A stretch of DNA of 64,000 nt, taken from Rhizobium sp. S152 (GTDB taxonomy: Bacteria; Pseudomonadota; Alphaproteobacteria; Rhizobiales; Rhizobiaceae). Below are positions 45,130 through 54,017 of the stretch, in pieces (within the stretch, counting starts at the first letter, position 1; every line of letters begins with the position of its first letter). The DNA lies in contig NZ_JAUDRZ010000002.1 of NCBI RefSeq assembly GCF_030380735.1, positions 667,809-731,808 on the forward strand, given 5' to 3'. Made by a program: the position numbers and the translations under genes. The notes under the pieces are model-generated. The model did no database searches. It was not told the origin of the DNA and saw only the letters and a list, made by a program, of their open reading frames with translations.

Positions 45130-46135
45130 AACCATTCTTGTCACCGGCGCGACGGGTCGGATTGGACGTTTCGTCGTTTCCGATCTGCTTGAACGCGGCT
45201 ATCAAGTAAGAGCGACCACCTCGCGAAAGCCACCGCCCGACGACCGGAGGCTTGAATGGCGTAAGATTGATCTTGCTGGCGATCCAGATTTTAACGCGCT
45301 CGTCGACGGTTGCAGCGGCGTGATCCATCTTGCCGCCGAACTTGGCAAGAAGGATCGCATGCGAGCGCTGAACGAAAAGGCGACCGAACGCCTTGCAACG
45401 GCTGCTGAGGAATTGGGTGTCAAAGCGTTCTGCTATGCGAGCTCGGTCGCCGTTTACGGGAGCGGCCGTTCGGTCGAGATCTCCGAAAGCTCACCCGTCC
45501 TTTCCGTTGATCGGGACATCGCCTCGGAATACTGGGCTCTCGACTATGTTCGCGAGTATGGCCGCACCAAGCTTGCCGGAGAAAGGGCGCTCATGCGGGT
45601 CGCAAGACGGATGCGGTGCACGGTCCTGAGACCCGCAGTCGTCGTCGACGTTGGCCAGATCATCGGCGTTCGCGACTGGAGCCTCTTTAAGCGCACGCTC
45701 GCATCACATCGCCACGCTCATCATATCTACGTTGGCGATGTGTCGGACGCACTTATCTGGGCAGTGGAGAATGGGCTAATGGGCGGGGGCGAGGCTGGGC
45801 GTGTGGAGATATACAATATGGCGGAAGACAATCGCGAAATGCCGCGGCACATTGACTTCATGCGCAAGGCTTTCGTAGCAAGTGGTGACCGTCGCTATCG
45901 TGTCGCGTGTGCCCCATGGGTCATCGACTGGCTCCATGATTTTCTGCGTTTTCACACCTGGCCGATCAGAAATCCACTTTGGCGCATGCGTTTTTCCGCC
46001 GAACGCCTCGAGAACGCCGGATACAAGCTCAAATTCGGGATGGCAAAAGCCGAACAGCTCGCGCTCTCCAGATTGGCCAAGGAGGCCAAAACAGGCGCGC
46101 AATCCACACTCGCCGGCCAGAGCAGCGCAGTCTAA
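45119..46135 (+). CDS. NAD-dependent epimerase/dehydratase family protein
   Basis: A 338-residue extended-SDR protein. The Rossmann motif is VTGATGRIGRFVVSDLL near residue 7, the catalytic-type YASSVAVYGS near 105, and YGRTK near 145 supplies the Tyr-x-x-x-Lys pair. It likely oxidises, reduces or epimerises a nucleotide- or lipid-linked sugar together with the overlapping GMC oxidoreductase. The C-terminal half (FHTWPIRNPLWRMRFSAE) is not diagnostic. Confidence 0.8.
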   Translation: MPDETILVTGATGRIGRFVVSDLLERGYQVRATTSRKPPPDDRRLEWRKIDLAGDPDFNALVDGCSGVIHLAAELGKKDRMRALNEKATERLATAAEELGVKAFCYASSVAVYGSGRSVEISESSPVLSVDRDIASEYWALDYVREYGRTKLAGERALMRVARRMRCTVLRPAVVVDVGQIIGVRDWSLFKRTLASHRHAHHIYVGDVSDALIWAVENGLMGGGEAGRVEIYNMAEDNREMPRHIDFMRKAFVASGDRRYRVACAPWVIDWLHDFLRFHTWPIRNPLWRMRFSAERLENAGYKLKFGMAKAEQLALSRLAKEAKTGAQSTLAGQSSAV

Positions 46136-46166
46136 GGCTGCGCAAGGTGGCGCCGTCCCTTCTGTT

Positions 46167-46460
46167 CTAGTCGACAGGATATTTCGATTGTGCTTGTTGT
46201 GGAGCCCGGTTTTCATTGTCGCTCGCCCGCCGCGTATACAATGAATGCAGGAGCACATGTGTAAACACATAGCCGGCTTCCAGCACGAAAGCGAATACGA
46301 AGCCCCAGGCGATCGCGTTGAGGATCGGACTGCCAGTCGTATAGCCGATGCCAGTATAGACGATCAAGACGACCAGAACAATCAAAGTGAAGATCAGGAC
46401 CGGCACGCGCAATGCGCTGACCGCCCCGATCAGAAAAGAGATTACAAGCGCCCAGCCCAT
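46167..46460 (-). CDS. Small hypothetical membrane protein
   Basis: A 97-residue protein with three hydrophobic segments (about residues 3-14, 20-38 and 47-70) and a hydrophilic basic/acidic tail. I do not recognise a family. It is the last gene of the minus-strand row GT4-exoF-this gene, 112 bp after the export-protein gene, and could be a small regulator or accessory factor of the export complex. Confidence 0.5.
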   Translation of the reverse strand: MGWALVISFLIGAVSALRVPVLIFTLIVLVVLIVYTGIGYTTGSPILNAIAWGFVFAFVLEAGYVFTHVLLHSLYTRRASDNENRAPQQAQSKYPVD

Positions 46461-46572
46461 AGGTTGCTCCGACCTCCCAATCGAATTCTCCCTAATCGAA
46501 TATAATCATTTATCGCCCATGTCGAGACCAAGCTCAAATTGCTTTACGACAGACGTTACAACCACCGGCAGG

Positions 46573-47907
46573 TCAATTGCTGCTGACGTTCGTCGAGTTT
46601 GCCGCAGGCTCTTCGCGTTGCTGAACCCTTATCATGTCGCCTGGCATGACGGGATCATTGTCGCTGACAACAAGCGTCTGCATGGATCCACCGACAACCC
46701 GGTTGACCGTCATCAGGAAGGAGTAGGGATCCTTTTGCTCCGCAAGGGAAGCCATTGCGGACGGAGCGCGGACCTCAAGGTTCTTTAGCTGATCGCGGGC
46801 CGTCTTCGTTTTTTCGGTGTTCGACGCGAACCGATCGCGAAGTTCGCCGGCTTCAGTCAGCGCGTTGACTCGATATCTGTTGTGAACGTCGGCAATATCT
46901 TGATCGACCTTCGCAAGATCCTGTTCCGTCTTCAGCGCCGCCAGCGCAACGTCGAGATTGCGGCTCTCTAGTTCGGCGACGTTCTGGTTGGCGCCGAGCT
47001 GGCGGGCCGATACCGTCAGCCCTTGCGAGACAAGCTTGTTAACCGAGTTTAGATCCTTGCTTGCGAGGTCTATCTGTTTGGCAAGCGAGGCGGCTTTCTC
47101 CTTGAGCGCATCGATCTGGTTATTGGCGAGAACCTTGGCCCGATTCAGCGCGTCGATCTCCGTGATCATCGAGCGCTCGCGGGTCTCAAACAGAGACTGT
47201 TCTTCTTCCATCATTTTTGAGAATCGCGGTTCGCTAGCCCTTGACGTGAGTTCTTGCGGAAAGACAACTGACGACGTCCCGGCTAGAACTGCCTCCACGC
47301 GCGATTGTCGCGCAACAAGGCCAAGTCTTTCAGCCTCCAGCTCCCGTACCTGGCCGCGGCTCGACAAGGCGTCGCGCTGCAGGCTGATCATGCTTGCATC
47401 GCTCGAACCAATCCCACCTGCCATGCTGAGGGCCTGTATCACGGTAAGGCCAGGGGTATAGTTGTACTTGCCCGGGCTTGCGACCAGTCCGGTCACAAAC
47501 AGCGGGCGATACGAGGAGATTTCAACCGAAGCGCTGGGACGCTTCTGCAGCCCGACTTCGTTTTGGAGACGCGATCCGATCGTTTCCGATATCTGCTCCA
47601 AAGTCTTGCCTGCTACCGGGACGTTGCCGATAATCGGCAGTGACAGGTTGCCCGCTGAAGAGACGACGAAATCTCCAGACAACGGAGCCCATTCGAATGC
47701 CGTCAGCGTGCTAGGGCGCCATTCATAGACGCGTATCTTCAATGTATCTTGTGGTCCAGGCACGTATTCTTCACCAGCATGGGCGCCACCGGCTGCCATG
47801 GCAACCGCGACCAATGCTATTGAAACTCCAAGCGTGCGACTTTTCTTTTCGCCGCCGCCCGAAGGACCTTGTCCCCGGATCATTTCGCGTAAGGAGGAAA
47901 GACGCAT
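46573..47907 (-). CDS. Polysaccharide biosynthesis/export protein (ExoF/Wza family)
   Basis: A 444-residue periplasmic/outer-membrane export protein. After a signal-like hydrophobic segment (about residues 25-45) comes the poly-export domain (YVPGPQDTLKIRVYEW) and a SLBB domain (VTGLVASPGKYNYTPGLTV). A long coiled coil follows (about residues 180-370) and a second SLBB-like region. This arrangement, with the large coiled coil, is that of ExoF in succinoglycan systems. It works with the chain-length protein and polymerase. Confidence 0.88.
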   Translation of the reverse strand: MRLSSLREMIRGQGPSGGGEKKSRTLGVSIALVAVAMAAGGAHAGEEYVPGPQDTLKIRVYEWRPSTLTAFEWAPLSGDFVVSSAGNLSLPIIGNVPVAGKTLEQISETIGSRLQNEVGLQKRPSASVEISSYRPLFVTGLVASPGKYNYTPGLTVIQALSMAGGIGSSDASMISLQRDALSSRGQVRELEAERLGLVARQSRVEAVLAGTSSVVFPQELTSRASEPRFSKMMEEEQSLFETRERSMITEIDALNRAKVLANNQIDALKEKAASLAKQIDLASKDLNSVNKLVSQGLTVSARQLGANQNVAELESRNLDVALAALKTEQDLAKVDQDIADVHNRYRVNALTEAGELRDRFASNTEKTKTARDQLKNLEVRAPSAMASLAEQKDPYSFLMTVNRVVGGSMQTLVVSDNDPVMPGDMIRVQQREEPAANSTNVSSN

Positions 47908-47951
47908 CCTATTACTCCGGTTAAAACTGTCTTGACATCGTGCCGTCTGGG

Positions 47952-49058
47952 TCAGGCTGATACCGCCAACGTGGCGCCGGTCGCTCGCGCCACATAGCTC
48001 CGAAAGCGATCGACAAACACATCACGTCGAAAATCGGCGGCGCGGGATACGGCGTCGGCAGAGTTGAAATCCAGACGGTCCATCCGCTCGACAGCATCAA
48101 TCAAAGCCTCAACGGTCTGTGCATCAAAGAAGACACCGGTTTTATTGTTGACGACAGTCTCGGTGGCGCCACCCCGGCCAAAGGCGATGACCGGTCGCCC
48201 GCTCGCCATCGCCTCGACCGGTACGATTCCAAAATCCTCTTCCCCTGGAAAGATTAGCCCCTTGCATCGCGCGTAGTGATGTCGAAGTGCGTCAAAGGGC
48301 TGCGGGCCAAGGATGGTGACCGTCGGACCGGCATTTTTCTTGAGCTGGTCGAGCATCTCGCCGCCGCCGATCACAACCAGCTTAGTCTTCATGCGATTAA
48401 AGGCTTCGACGGCCAGATCCGGTCGCTTGTAGCTGACGAGCTCACCGACCATGAGGTAATAATCCTCGACGTCGGCGGGTGCGACCGGTCGAAAGGCAGT
48501 GGTGTCTACCGGTGGATGTATGACGGTTGCCTCGCGGCGGTAGTAGCTCCTGATACGTTGGGCGACGGTCGTCGAATTGGCCAAAAAATCATCAACCCGA
48601 TTGGCCGTCGCGACATCCCATGTCCTCAGATAATGCGCCATCGGGGGCATCATCATCCGTGTCACCAGACCGGAGCTGTCGTAGTATTTATTATACATGT
48701 TCCAGATGTAGCGCATCGGCGAATGGCAATAGCAAAGATGGAGGGCCGGTGACGTGGGTATGATACCCTTTGCCGGGCCCGACTCGCTGCTGATGACCAG
48801 ATCATAGGCGCCAAGATCGATCTGCTCTAGCGCCATCGGCATCAACGGCAGGTAGCGCTTGTACATCCGCTTGGCATAGGGCAGCCCCCCGATGAATGTC
48901 GTCTGTATTTTGTGCCGTTTGATCTTGTCCGAAATGGCGGCAAGATCACAAACGTGTGTATAGATGTCAGCAGCCGGGAATATGTCGCAGAGTGCTTCGA
49001 GAACCTTCTCGCCGCCGCGCATTCCCACCAACCAGTAGTGAATAATTGCTACTCGCAC
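47952..49058 (-). CDS. Glycosyltransferase family 4 (mannosyltransferase-like)
   Basis: A 368-residue GT-B glycosyltransferase. The N terminus is VRVAIIHYWLVGMRGGEKVLEAL, an acceptor loop CYCHSPMRYIWNMY lies near residue 110, and the donor-site motif GEEDFGIVPVEAMASGRPVIAFG near 285 carries the EX7E pattern. This subgroup includes WbaZ-like mannosyltransferases, fitting the GDP-mannose genes nearby. I start it at GTG 49058, seven bases after GAGGGA; a TTG eight codons upstream lacks a site. It is divergent from the ExoY-type gene. Confidence 0.88.
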   Translation of the reverse strand: MRVAIIHYWLVGMRGGEKVLEALCDIFPAADIYTHVCDLAAISDKIKRHKIQTTFIGGLPYAKRMYKRYLPLMPMALEQIDLGAYDLVISSESGPAKGIIPTSPALHLCYCHSPMRYIWNMYNKYYDSSGLVTRMMMPPMAHYLRTWDVATANRVDDFLANSTTVAQRIRSYYRREATVIHPPVDTTAFRPVAPADVEDYYLMVGELVSYKRPDLAVEAFNRMKTKLVVIGGGEMLDQLKKNAGPTVTILGPQPFDALRHHYARCKGLIFPGEEDFGIVPVEAMASGRPVIAFGRGGATETVVNNKTGVFFDAQTVEALIDAVERMDRLDFNSADAVSRAADFRRDVFVDRFRSYVARATGATLAVSA

Positions 49059-49343
49059 GCCAAGTCCCTCTAGATTAAACAATCGAAACTATCGTGGCGT
49101 GCATTGCGGGCGTATTACTGCCCGTGTCTCGATCGAAAATCAGACTATAGGCAACTATATTAGGCAGTTAAGACAGAAATATGATCAACAAGTGGCCTCA
49201 ATTTCCCGCGCTGCACAGTTACATAGTGCAGTGCGAGAATTTTATTGTCAAATCGTTTAATACTTGTTAGCTTTCCTGTGCGTGCCATGATGGCATTGTC
49301 TGCAAGTGCCCGAAGTCTAAGTCTTTACGAGGGGAGTACGCAG
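49059..49343. promoter_or_regulatory. Divergent promoter region, GT4 row / ExoY-type gene
   Basis: A 285-bp gap. It contains the hairpin-capable CTGCAC...GTGCAG (49211-49231) and, overlapping it, TGCAGTGCG (49227-49235), a copy of the shared motif on the minus strand. AT-rich DNA around 49140-49190 and 49235-49260 fits promoters. Confidence 0.5.
49227..49235 (-). promoter_or_regulatory. YGCAMTGCA motif, copy 2
   Basis: CGCACTGCA on the minus strand, 108 bp upstream of the ExoY-type gene and 168 bp upstream of the GT4 gene. Confidence 0.5.
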
Positions 49344-50069
49344 ATGAGGGAAATTGATCTCGGTCGAAATTTCGAAAGATTCAACAAGGCGCCGCTGCAC
49401 TCTCGCAGAGCACCTTCCCGAAGCTCCGATGTGTTCGGACATGAATACCGATCCGCTGTCATGGACGGCGTCAAATACGCAATTGATGCAACAATAGCGA
49501 GCATTGGCCTTCTGCTCCTTGCGCCCATGATTCTGATGCTTGTCGTCGTTCTGCTAATCGTGCAAGGGCGGCCGATCTTCATCGCCCACCGCCGGATCGG
49601 CAGGCATGGCGTGATGTTCCCGTGTCTGAAGTTCCGATCGATGGTCAGGAATGCCGATGAGGTATTAAGTCGTCACCTGGCGGCCAACCCTTCGTCGAGA
49701 GCCGAGTGGAACGCGACGCGCAAGCTGAGAGATGATCCACGCATCACGGCGCTCGGTGCGCTACTGCGAAAGAGCAGCGTCGATGAAATTCCCCAACTCT
49801 TCAATGTCATTCGCGGCCAGATGAGCCTCGTTGGCCCCCGGCCTATCGTTGCAAGCGAAGCCGAACTCTACGGCATTTATTACGCGGACTACATGAAGGT
49901 GCGCCCGGGTGTTACCGGCTTGTGGCAGGTGAGTGGACGAAGCGATACGAGCTATAGCGAACGTGTCCAACTCGACGTTCGCTATGTCGAAGAACAAAGT
50001 GTTTTCGGCGACATCTCGATCATGCTGAAGACTGTCCCGGCGGTGCTGCGCTCGCGCGGCAGCTACTGA
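49344..50069 (+). CDS. Undecaprenyl-phosphate sugar phosphotransferase (ExoY/WbaP-type)
   Basis: A 241-residue initiating transferase. One membrane hairpin (about residues 46-75) precedes the catalytic block: RPIFIAHRRIGRHG, PCLKFRSMVRNAD, then DEIPQLFNVIRGQMSLVGPRP near 155 and RPGVTGLWQVSGRSD near 190. It moves a sugar 1-phosphate, probably galactose or glucose, onto undecaprenyl phosphate to begin the repeat unit. The ATG has AGGGGAG seven bases upstream. It resembles ExoY closely enough to expect control by ExoX-type proteins. Confidence 0.92.
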   Translation: MREIDLGRNFERFNKAPLHSRRAPSRSSDVFGHEYRSAVMDGVKYAIDATIASIGLLLLAPMILMLVVVLLIVQGRPIFIAHRRIGRHGVMFPCLKFRSMVRNADEVLSRHLAANPSSRAEWNATRKLRDDPRITALGALLRKSSVDEIPQLFNVIRGQMSLVGPRPIVASEAELYGIYYADYMKVRPGVTGLWQVSGRSDTSYSERVQLDVRYVEEQSVFGDISIMLKTVPAVLRSRGSY

Positions 50070-50241
50070 AACAAGTGGCGCGGTATCGCGCCCTCCACTT
50101 CAATTCAGGTATTGGCGCATGCTCAAAAGGGCAGGCGTGGCCCATTGCGCCCGTTGTCAGGTTACAGAAAACGAAGAACGAAAATTTGATGCAATTTCAG
50201 CGGCCCTGCGAAACGATCCGGCGCGGTCAGGAGAACTTAGA

Positions 50242-52254
50242 ATGAGCGCGAGGGAATTCGCATTCAATGGCCGCTTTCTCACGCAGGATGTGACCGGTGT
50301 CCAGCGCTACGCACGCAATGTCCTTGATGCAATGGACGAGCTTGCGGGCGCCGATGAGGTGAGACTTATTATGCCCGCTAAAGCATCGGGGCCCTCTCTG
50401 CAGCACGTGAAGCTTGAGAAAGGTGGTCAGTTGATGGGTCACGCCTGGGAGCAGATCGAGCTTCCGCATTTAACTAGCAATCGTCGGCTTCTTAATCTGT
50501 GCAACACCGCTCCTGTAGCGAAAGCTAATCAGATTGTGTGCATCCACGACGCGAATATTTTTGCAGCGCCCGAGAGTTACAGCAGATCGTTTCGCGCAGT
50601 TTATCAAAATCTCCAACCCTTGCTCGCGCGGCGCTCTCTGCGGATAGCAACCGTATCGCATGCGGCAGCCCGGCAGATAGCTCGATACCTGCCAGTCCGC
50701 CTTTCCGAGATCGCCGTTCTTTCGAACGGGCACGAGCACGCGTTGAGTTGGGACCCAGATCGAGCCGAGTTGGCACCACAATTGCCTTCCTTGGTTAACG
50801 CCAACCGACCGTTTGTCCTGGCGCTCGGATCGCGCGCACGCCACAAGAATCTGTCGCTCTTGATCGATATTGCGCCAGTGCTTGACGAGATGAAACTGGA
50901 TGTCGTCATTGCTGGCGGAGGAGACGGCATATTCGCCGAGCACGCCCTGAAACATCGACCCAATGTTCATTTTCTCGGGCGGGTATCCGATCACGACCTT
51001 GCCTATCTGCTTGATCGGGCGCTTTGCCTTGCGTTCCCTTCGCTGACGGAAGGTTTTGGCTTGCCGATCGTGGAGGCCATGGCAAGATCCTGCCCGGTCA
51101 TTTCATCTTACGGCGCCAGCATGCCCGAGGTTTGCGGCGATGCCGCGCTCACGGCGTCGCCATTTGAACCAAGGGAGTGGATCAACGCGGTTCGGACACT
51201 TGTTGCCTCTGTGGATCTACGCGGCGACCTGGTGGGCCGTGGGCGCGAACAGGTACGCCAATTCTCATGGGAGAAGACGGCGAGCGGCTATCTCGAACTT
51301 CTCGACAGCCCGAACGCCGAGGTAAGAAGTCACAGATTGGTCGATCCCAAACAGCCGCGCGCCACTGTCATCTTCGCAACCCGCGGCCGACCGGAGACCG
51401 TTGCGGCCAGCGTGCGCCACTTTATTTCGACTCAAAGTCTGAAGCCTGACGCGGTAATTGTCTCCTGTGTTGATGCGTCTGACGCCGGCGAACTTGTAGG
51501 CCATCCAGACGTGACAATCATTACAGGTCCGCCAGGGCTTGCGGCACAGCGTAACACGGCTCTAAAGCATGTCGAATCGGGAACTGAAGTTGTCGTGTTC
51601 TTTGACGATGATTTCATCGCCGATAAAAACTGGTTGGCAATCGCAATCCAAACCTTCCGCGATGAAAGTCGGGTTGTCGGCTTTACCGGGAACGTTCTGG
51701 CGGATGGGATAAAAGGGCGAGGAATCTCATTCCAAGATGCCGTCGCCCTGGTTAGGGACGGTCAGCCAAATGCCGAATGGTTGGAACCGTTCAGTCCTTA
51801 TGGCTGTAACATGGCCTTTCGTTTCTCGTCGATTGGCAGCGTCCGCTTCGACGAGCGTCTTGTGCTCTACGGATGGCTCGAGGACCGTGATTTTGCAGCG
51901 GCGCTTGCAGCACAGGGAGGCAGGCTTGTGAAATCGGGTCTCGCATTCGGCGTCCACATGGGCGTCAAAAGCGGCAGGGTCAGCGGGGAACGGCTCGGAT
52001 ATTCGCAGGTAATCAACCCGCTTTACATGATGACCAAGGGCACAATGAGCCTTCCCCAGGTTGTTACTCACATCTTCGGCAACACGGCGAGCAACTTCGG
52101 TCGCGCCGCGTGGCCCGAACCCTTCATTGACCGGCGCGGTAGAGCTCGCGGCAACCTTTTGGCCGCCTTCGACGCCATGCGCGGCAAGCTCGAGCCGGAG
52201 CGCGCTGCTGTGATCGCATGCCAAAGTCTGCCACCAGAACCTCTTGATCGCTAG
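50242..52254 (+). CDS. Two-domain glycosyltransferase, GT4 fused to GT2
   Basis: A 670-residue fusion. Residues 1-365 are a GT-B (GT4) transferase with NGRFLTQDVTGVQRYARNV at the start, LGSRARHKNLSLLID and the donor motif PSLTEGFGLPIVEAMARSCP. From about residue 385 a GT-A (GT2) domain begins with TVIFATRGRPETVAASVRHF, has VVVFFDDDFIADKNWL near 455 (DXD-like) and YGWLEDRDFAAALAA near 545. One chain could add two sugars in succession. The ATG at 50242 has AGGAG nine bases upstream. Confidence 0.87.
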   Translation: MSAREFAFNGRFLTQDVTGVQRYARNVLDAMDELAGADEVRLIMPAKASGPSLQHVKLEKGGQLMGHAWEQIELPHLTSNRRLLNLCNTAPVAKANQIVCIHDANIFAAPESYSRSFRAVYQNLQPLLARRSLRIATVSHAAARQIARYLPVRLSEIAVLSNGHEHALSWDPDRAELAPQLPSLVNANRPFVLALGSRARHKNLSLLIDIAPVLDEMKLDVVIAGGGDGIFAEHALKHRPNVHFLGRVSDHDLAYLLDRALCLAFPSLTEGFGLPIVEAMARSCPVISSYGASMPEVCGDAALTASPFEPREWINAVRTLVASVDLRGDLVGRGREQVRQFSWEKTASGYLELLDSPNAEVRSHRLVDPKQPRATVIFATRGRPETVAASVRHFISTQSLKPDAVIVSCVDASDAGELVGHPDVTIITGPPGLAAQRNTALKHVESGTEVVVFFDDDFIADKNWLAIAIQTFRDESRVVGFTGNVLADGIKGRGISFQDAVALVRDGQPNAEWLEPFSPYGCNMAFRFSSIGSVRFDERLVLYGWLEDRDFAAALAAQGGRLVKSGLAFGVHMGVKSGRVSGERLGYSQVINPLYMMTKGTMSLPQVVTHIFGNTASNFGRAAWPEPFIDRRGRARGNLLAAFDAMRGKLEPERAAVIACQSLPPEPLDR

Positions 52255-52262
52255 GAGCACGA

Positions 52263-53930
52263 ATGATGTTCAACAGACCCCGCCCGATTGATGTAACCTC
52301 GAGGCTTTGGCGGGTAAACGAGACGCAATCGGACGTGGCCGGAGATGGGCCGATAGCTCTGTTGCGCGCTTTGATCGACCTCGGCGCGCGGCACAGGGTC
52401 GCCCTTGCTGCCTGCAGCGCAACCGGTTTCGTGGCTGCGGCGCTCTATGCCAATTCAGTGCCGCCAACCTATCAGGCAACAGCAACGCTTCTACTGGAAC
52501 CGCGTCAGTCTGCAGTCTCTGGGGGGGAGTTTGGGGCGCAGCAGACGCTCGATCTTAACCGAGCCGACAGCGAACTGCAGACGATAAAGTCGGAGCGGCT
52601 CTTGTCAGCTGTATTTGATAGCCTGAACCTGAGGGATGATCCTGAGCTTGGCAGCCGGCAGCCGGGCCTGCTTGCGCGATTGTTGAGTGGTGCGGGGTTG
52701 ACCAAGGTCCAGGGTAGTGGCGAGACCGCAACGGTCGGCCCTGCAGAACCGGACGCGGCTAATGCAGCGATCGAACTTGCAAACGAGGCCGCCCAAGCAG
52801 CTTTCCTGAATTTTATGTCACGTCTCAACGCTCGCCGGGTCGGCCAGTCATTCGTCATCGAAATCGAGTATTCCTCGTCGGATCCAAAACTGCCAGCGCG
52901 CGTCGCCAACGCAACGGTGTCGGGCTACATCTATCAGACGGTTGCCTTCAAGGAGCAGATTGCACGCGCCGGCACGGAGGCTTTGCAGGGCCGACTGGAT
53001 TCGCTTGCCAGGCAGGTGGATGCTGCGCGCGATGCAATGCACGCTGGCACCTTGCCGGCAATTGCAACGCCTGATGCCGATGCGCGCATTATCGGCGCTG
53101 CCTTGCCGCCCCTTGGACCGTCGGCTCCGCGAAAATCTCTCATCATGGCTCTTGGCGGTGTACTCGGACTGCTGGTCGGGTTCGGCGTCGTCGTCGTCAG
53201 AATGGCGCTTGATCGCCGTGTTCGCAGCGCCAAGGAACTTGCCCGCGAAATAGAGGTCCGTTGCCTCGGCTCAATCCCGGACGTTCCAGGCGCGGAAGGT
53301 GTTCCCTGGCATATTACGAATCCGCAGCAGCAGAAATTTGTCGCCGCCATTCGCGACGTTCGGACCAACGTCGAGATTGCCTGCACGAGCTTGCGAAACG
53401 AAAAGAGTATCGTGATTGCAGTCGTTGGGTGGACACCGGGCGCTGGGGTTTCGACACTGTGTGCCAGTCTCGCGCAACTTATCAGTCGCGGCGGTCGGCA
53501 GGTGACGCTCTTCAAGGCTGATGACGGCGAGAATGCACGCGAAAGCAGCGACAACCAGCCAGCTGTTTCGTTGGCTGGCGCTGCATTTGCCGGACTGGTG
53601 CCGGAGCAATTGTCGTTCGAGGATGTTGGTGGAGTGGCGGTTCTGCCGATCCATTCGAAAGACACCAACGCGAATCTGTTTACCGATTTTCGCAATCCGC
53701 GTGTGCGGCGTATCTTTGAAGCGGCACGCGCTCGCGGAGACGTGCTTCTCGATCTTCCGGCCCTCCGCCATTCCATGGACGCGCTTGCGCTAGCAAGCTA
53801 TGCGGATGCCGTCCTCGTTGTCGCCCGCGCTGGCCGGACGACGATCGAAGAGGCGTCGGAGTCTGTTCAGCTGCTGCGCCGTGCCGGCGCCAACGTGGTC
53901 GGAACGGTAATCAACCGCACTCGTGGCTGA
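52263..53930 (+). CDS. Wzc/ExoP-type chain-length protein with degenerate kinase domain
   Basis: A 555-residue co-polymerase. Two membrane segments (about residues 45-65 and 295-320) flank a periplasmic Wzz-like region (YQATATLLLEPRQSAV). The cytoplasmic C-terminal half has the fold of a bacterial tyrosine kinase, but Walker A reads GWTPGAGVST with no lysine, the Walker A' strand is TLFKADDG instead of an LIDxD type, and the tyrosine-rich tail is missing. It probably regulates polymer length without kinase activity, or signals in another way. It starts nine bases after the fused transferase gene. Confidence 0.85.
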   Translation: MMFNRPRPIDVTSRLWRVNETQSDVAGDGPIALLRALIDLGARHRVALAACSATGFVAAALYANSVPPTYQATATLLLEPRQSAVSGGEFGAQQTLDLNRADSELQTIKSERLLSAVFDSLNLRDDPELGSRQPGLLARLLSGAGLTKVQGSGETATVGPAEPDAANAAIELANEAAQAAFLNFMSRLNARRVGQSFVIEIEYSSSDPKLPARVANATVSGYIYQTVAFKEQIARAGTEALQGRLDSLARQVDAARDAMHAGTLPAIATPDADARIIGAALPPLGPSAPRKSLIMALGGVLGLLVGFGVVVVRMALDRRVRSAKELAREIEVRCLGSIPDVPGAEGVPWHITNPQQQKFVAAIRDVRTNVEIACTSLRNEKSIVIAVVGWTPGAGVSTLCASLAQLISRGGRQVTLFKADDGENARESSDNQPAVSLAGAAFAGLVPEQLSFEDVGGVAVLPIHSKDTNANLFTDFRNPRVRRIFEAARARGDVLLDLPALRHSMDALALASYADAVLVVARAGRTTIEEASESVQLLRRAGANVVGTVINRTRG

Positions 53931-53984
53931 TTGCCTGTTTGCTTCGAGTGACAACCAAGACCGGGTCCCGTCGCGCCTTGCTCT

Positions 53985-54006
53985 CCTGCGGTCATCTGGC
54001 CGCAGG
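53985..54006. terminator. Bidirectional terminator hairpin
   Basis: CCTGCGG and CCGCAGG pair around eight bases in the 87-bp gap between the convergent chain-length and flippase genes. An outer pair AACCAAGA/TCTTGGTT (53953-53960, 54012-54019) extends the structure. Confidence 0.55.
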
Positions 54007-54017
54007 CCCCATCTTGG

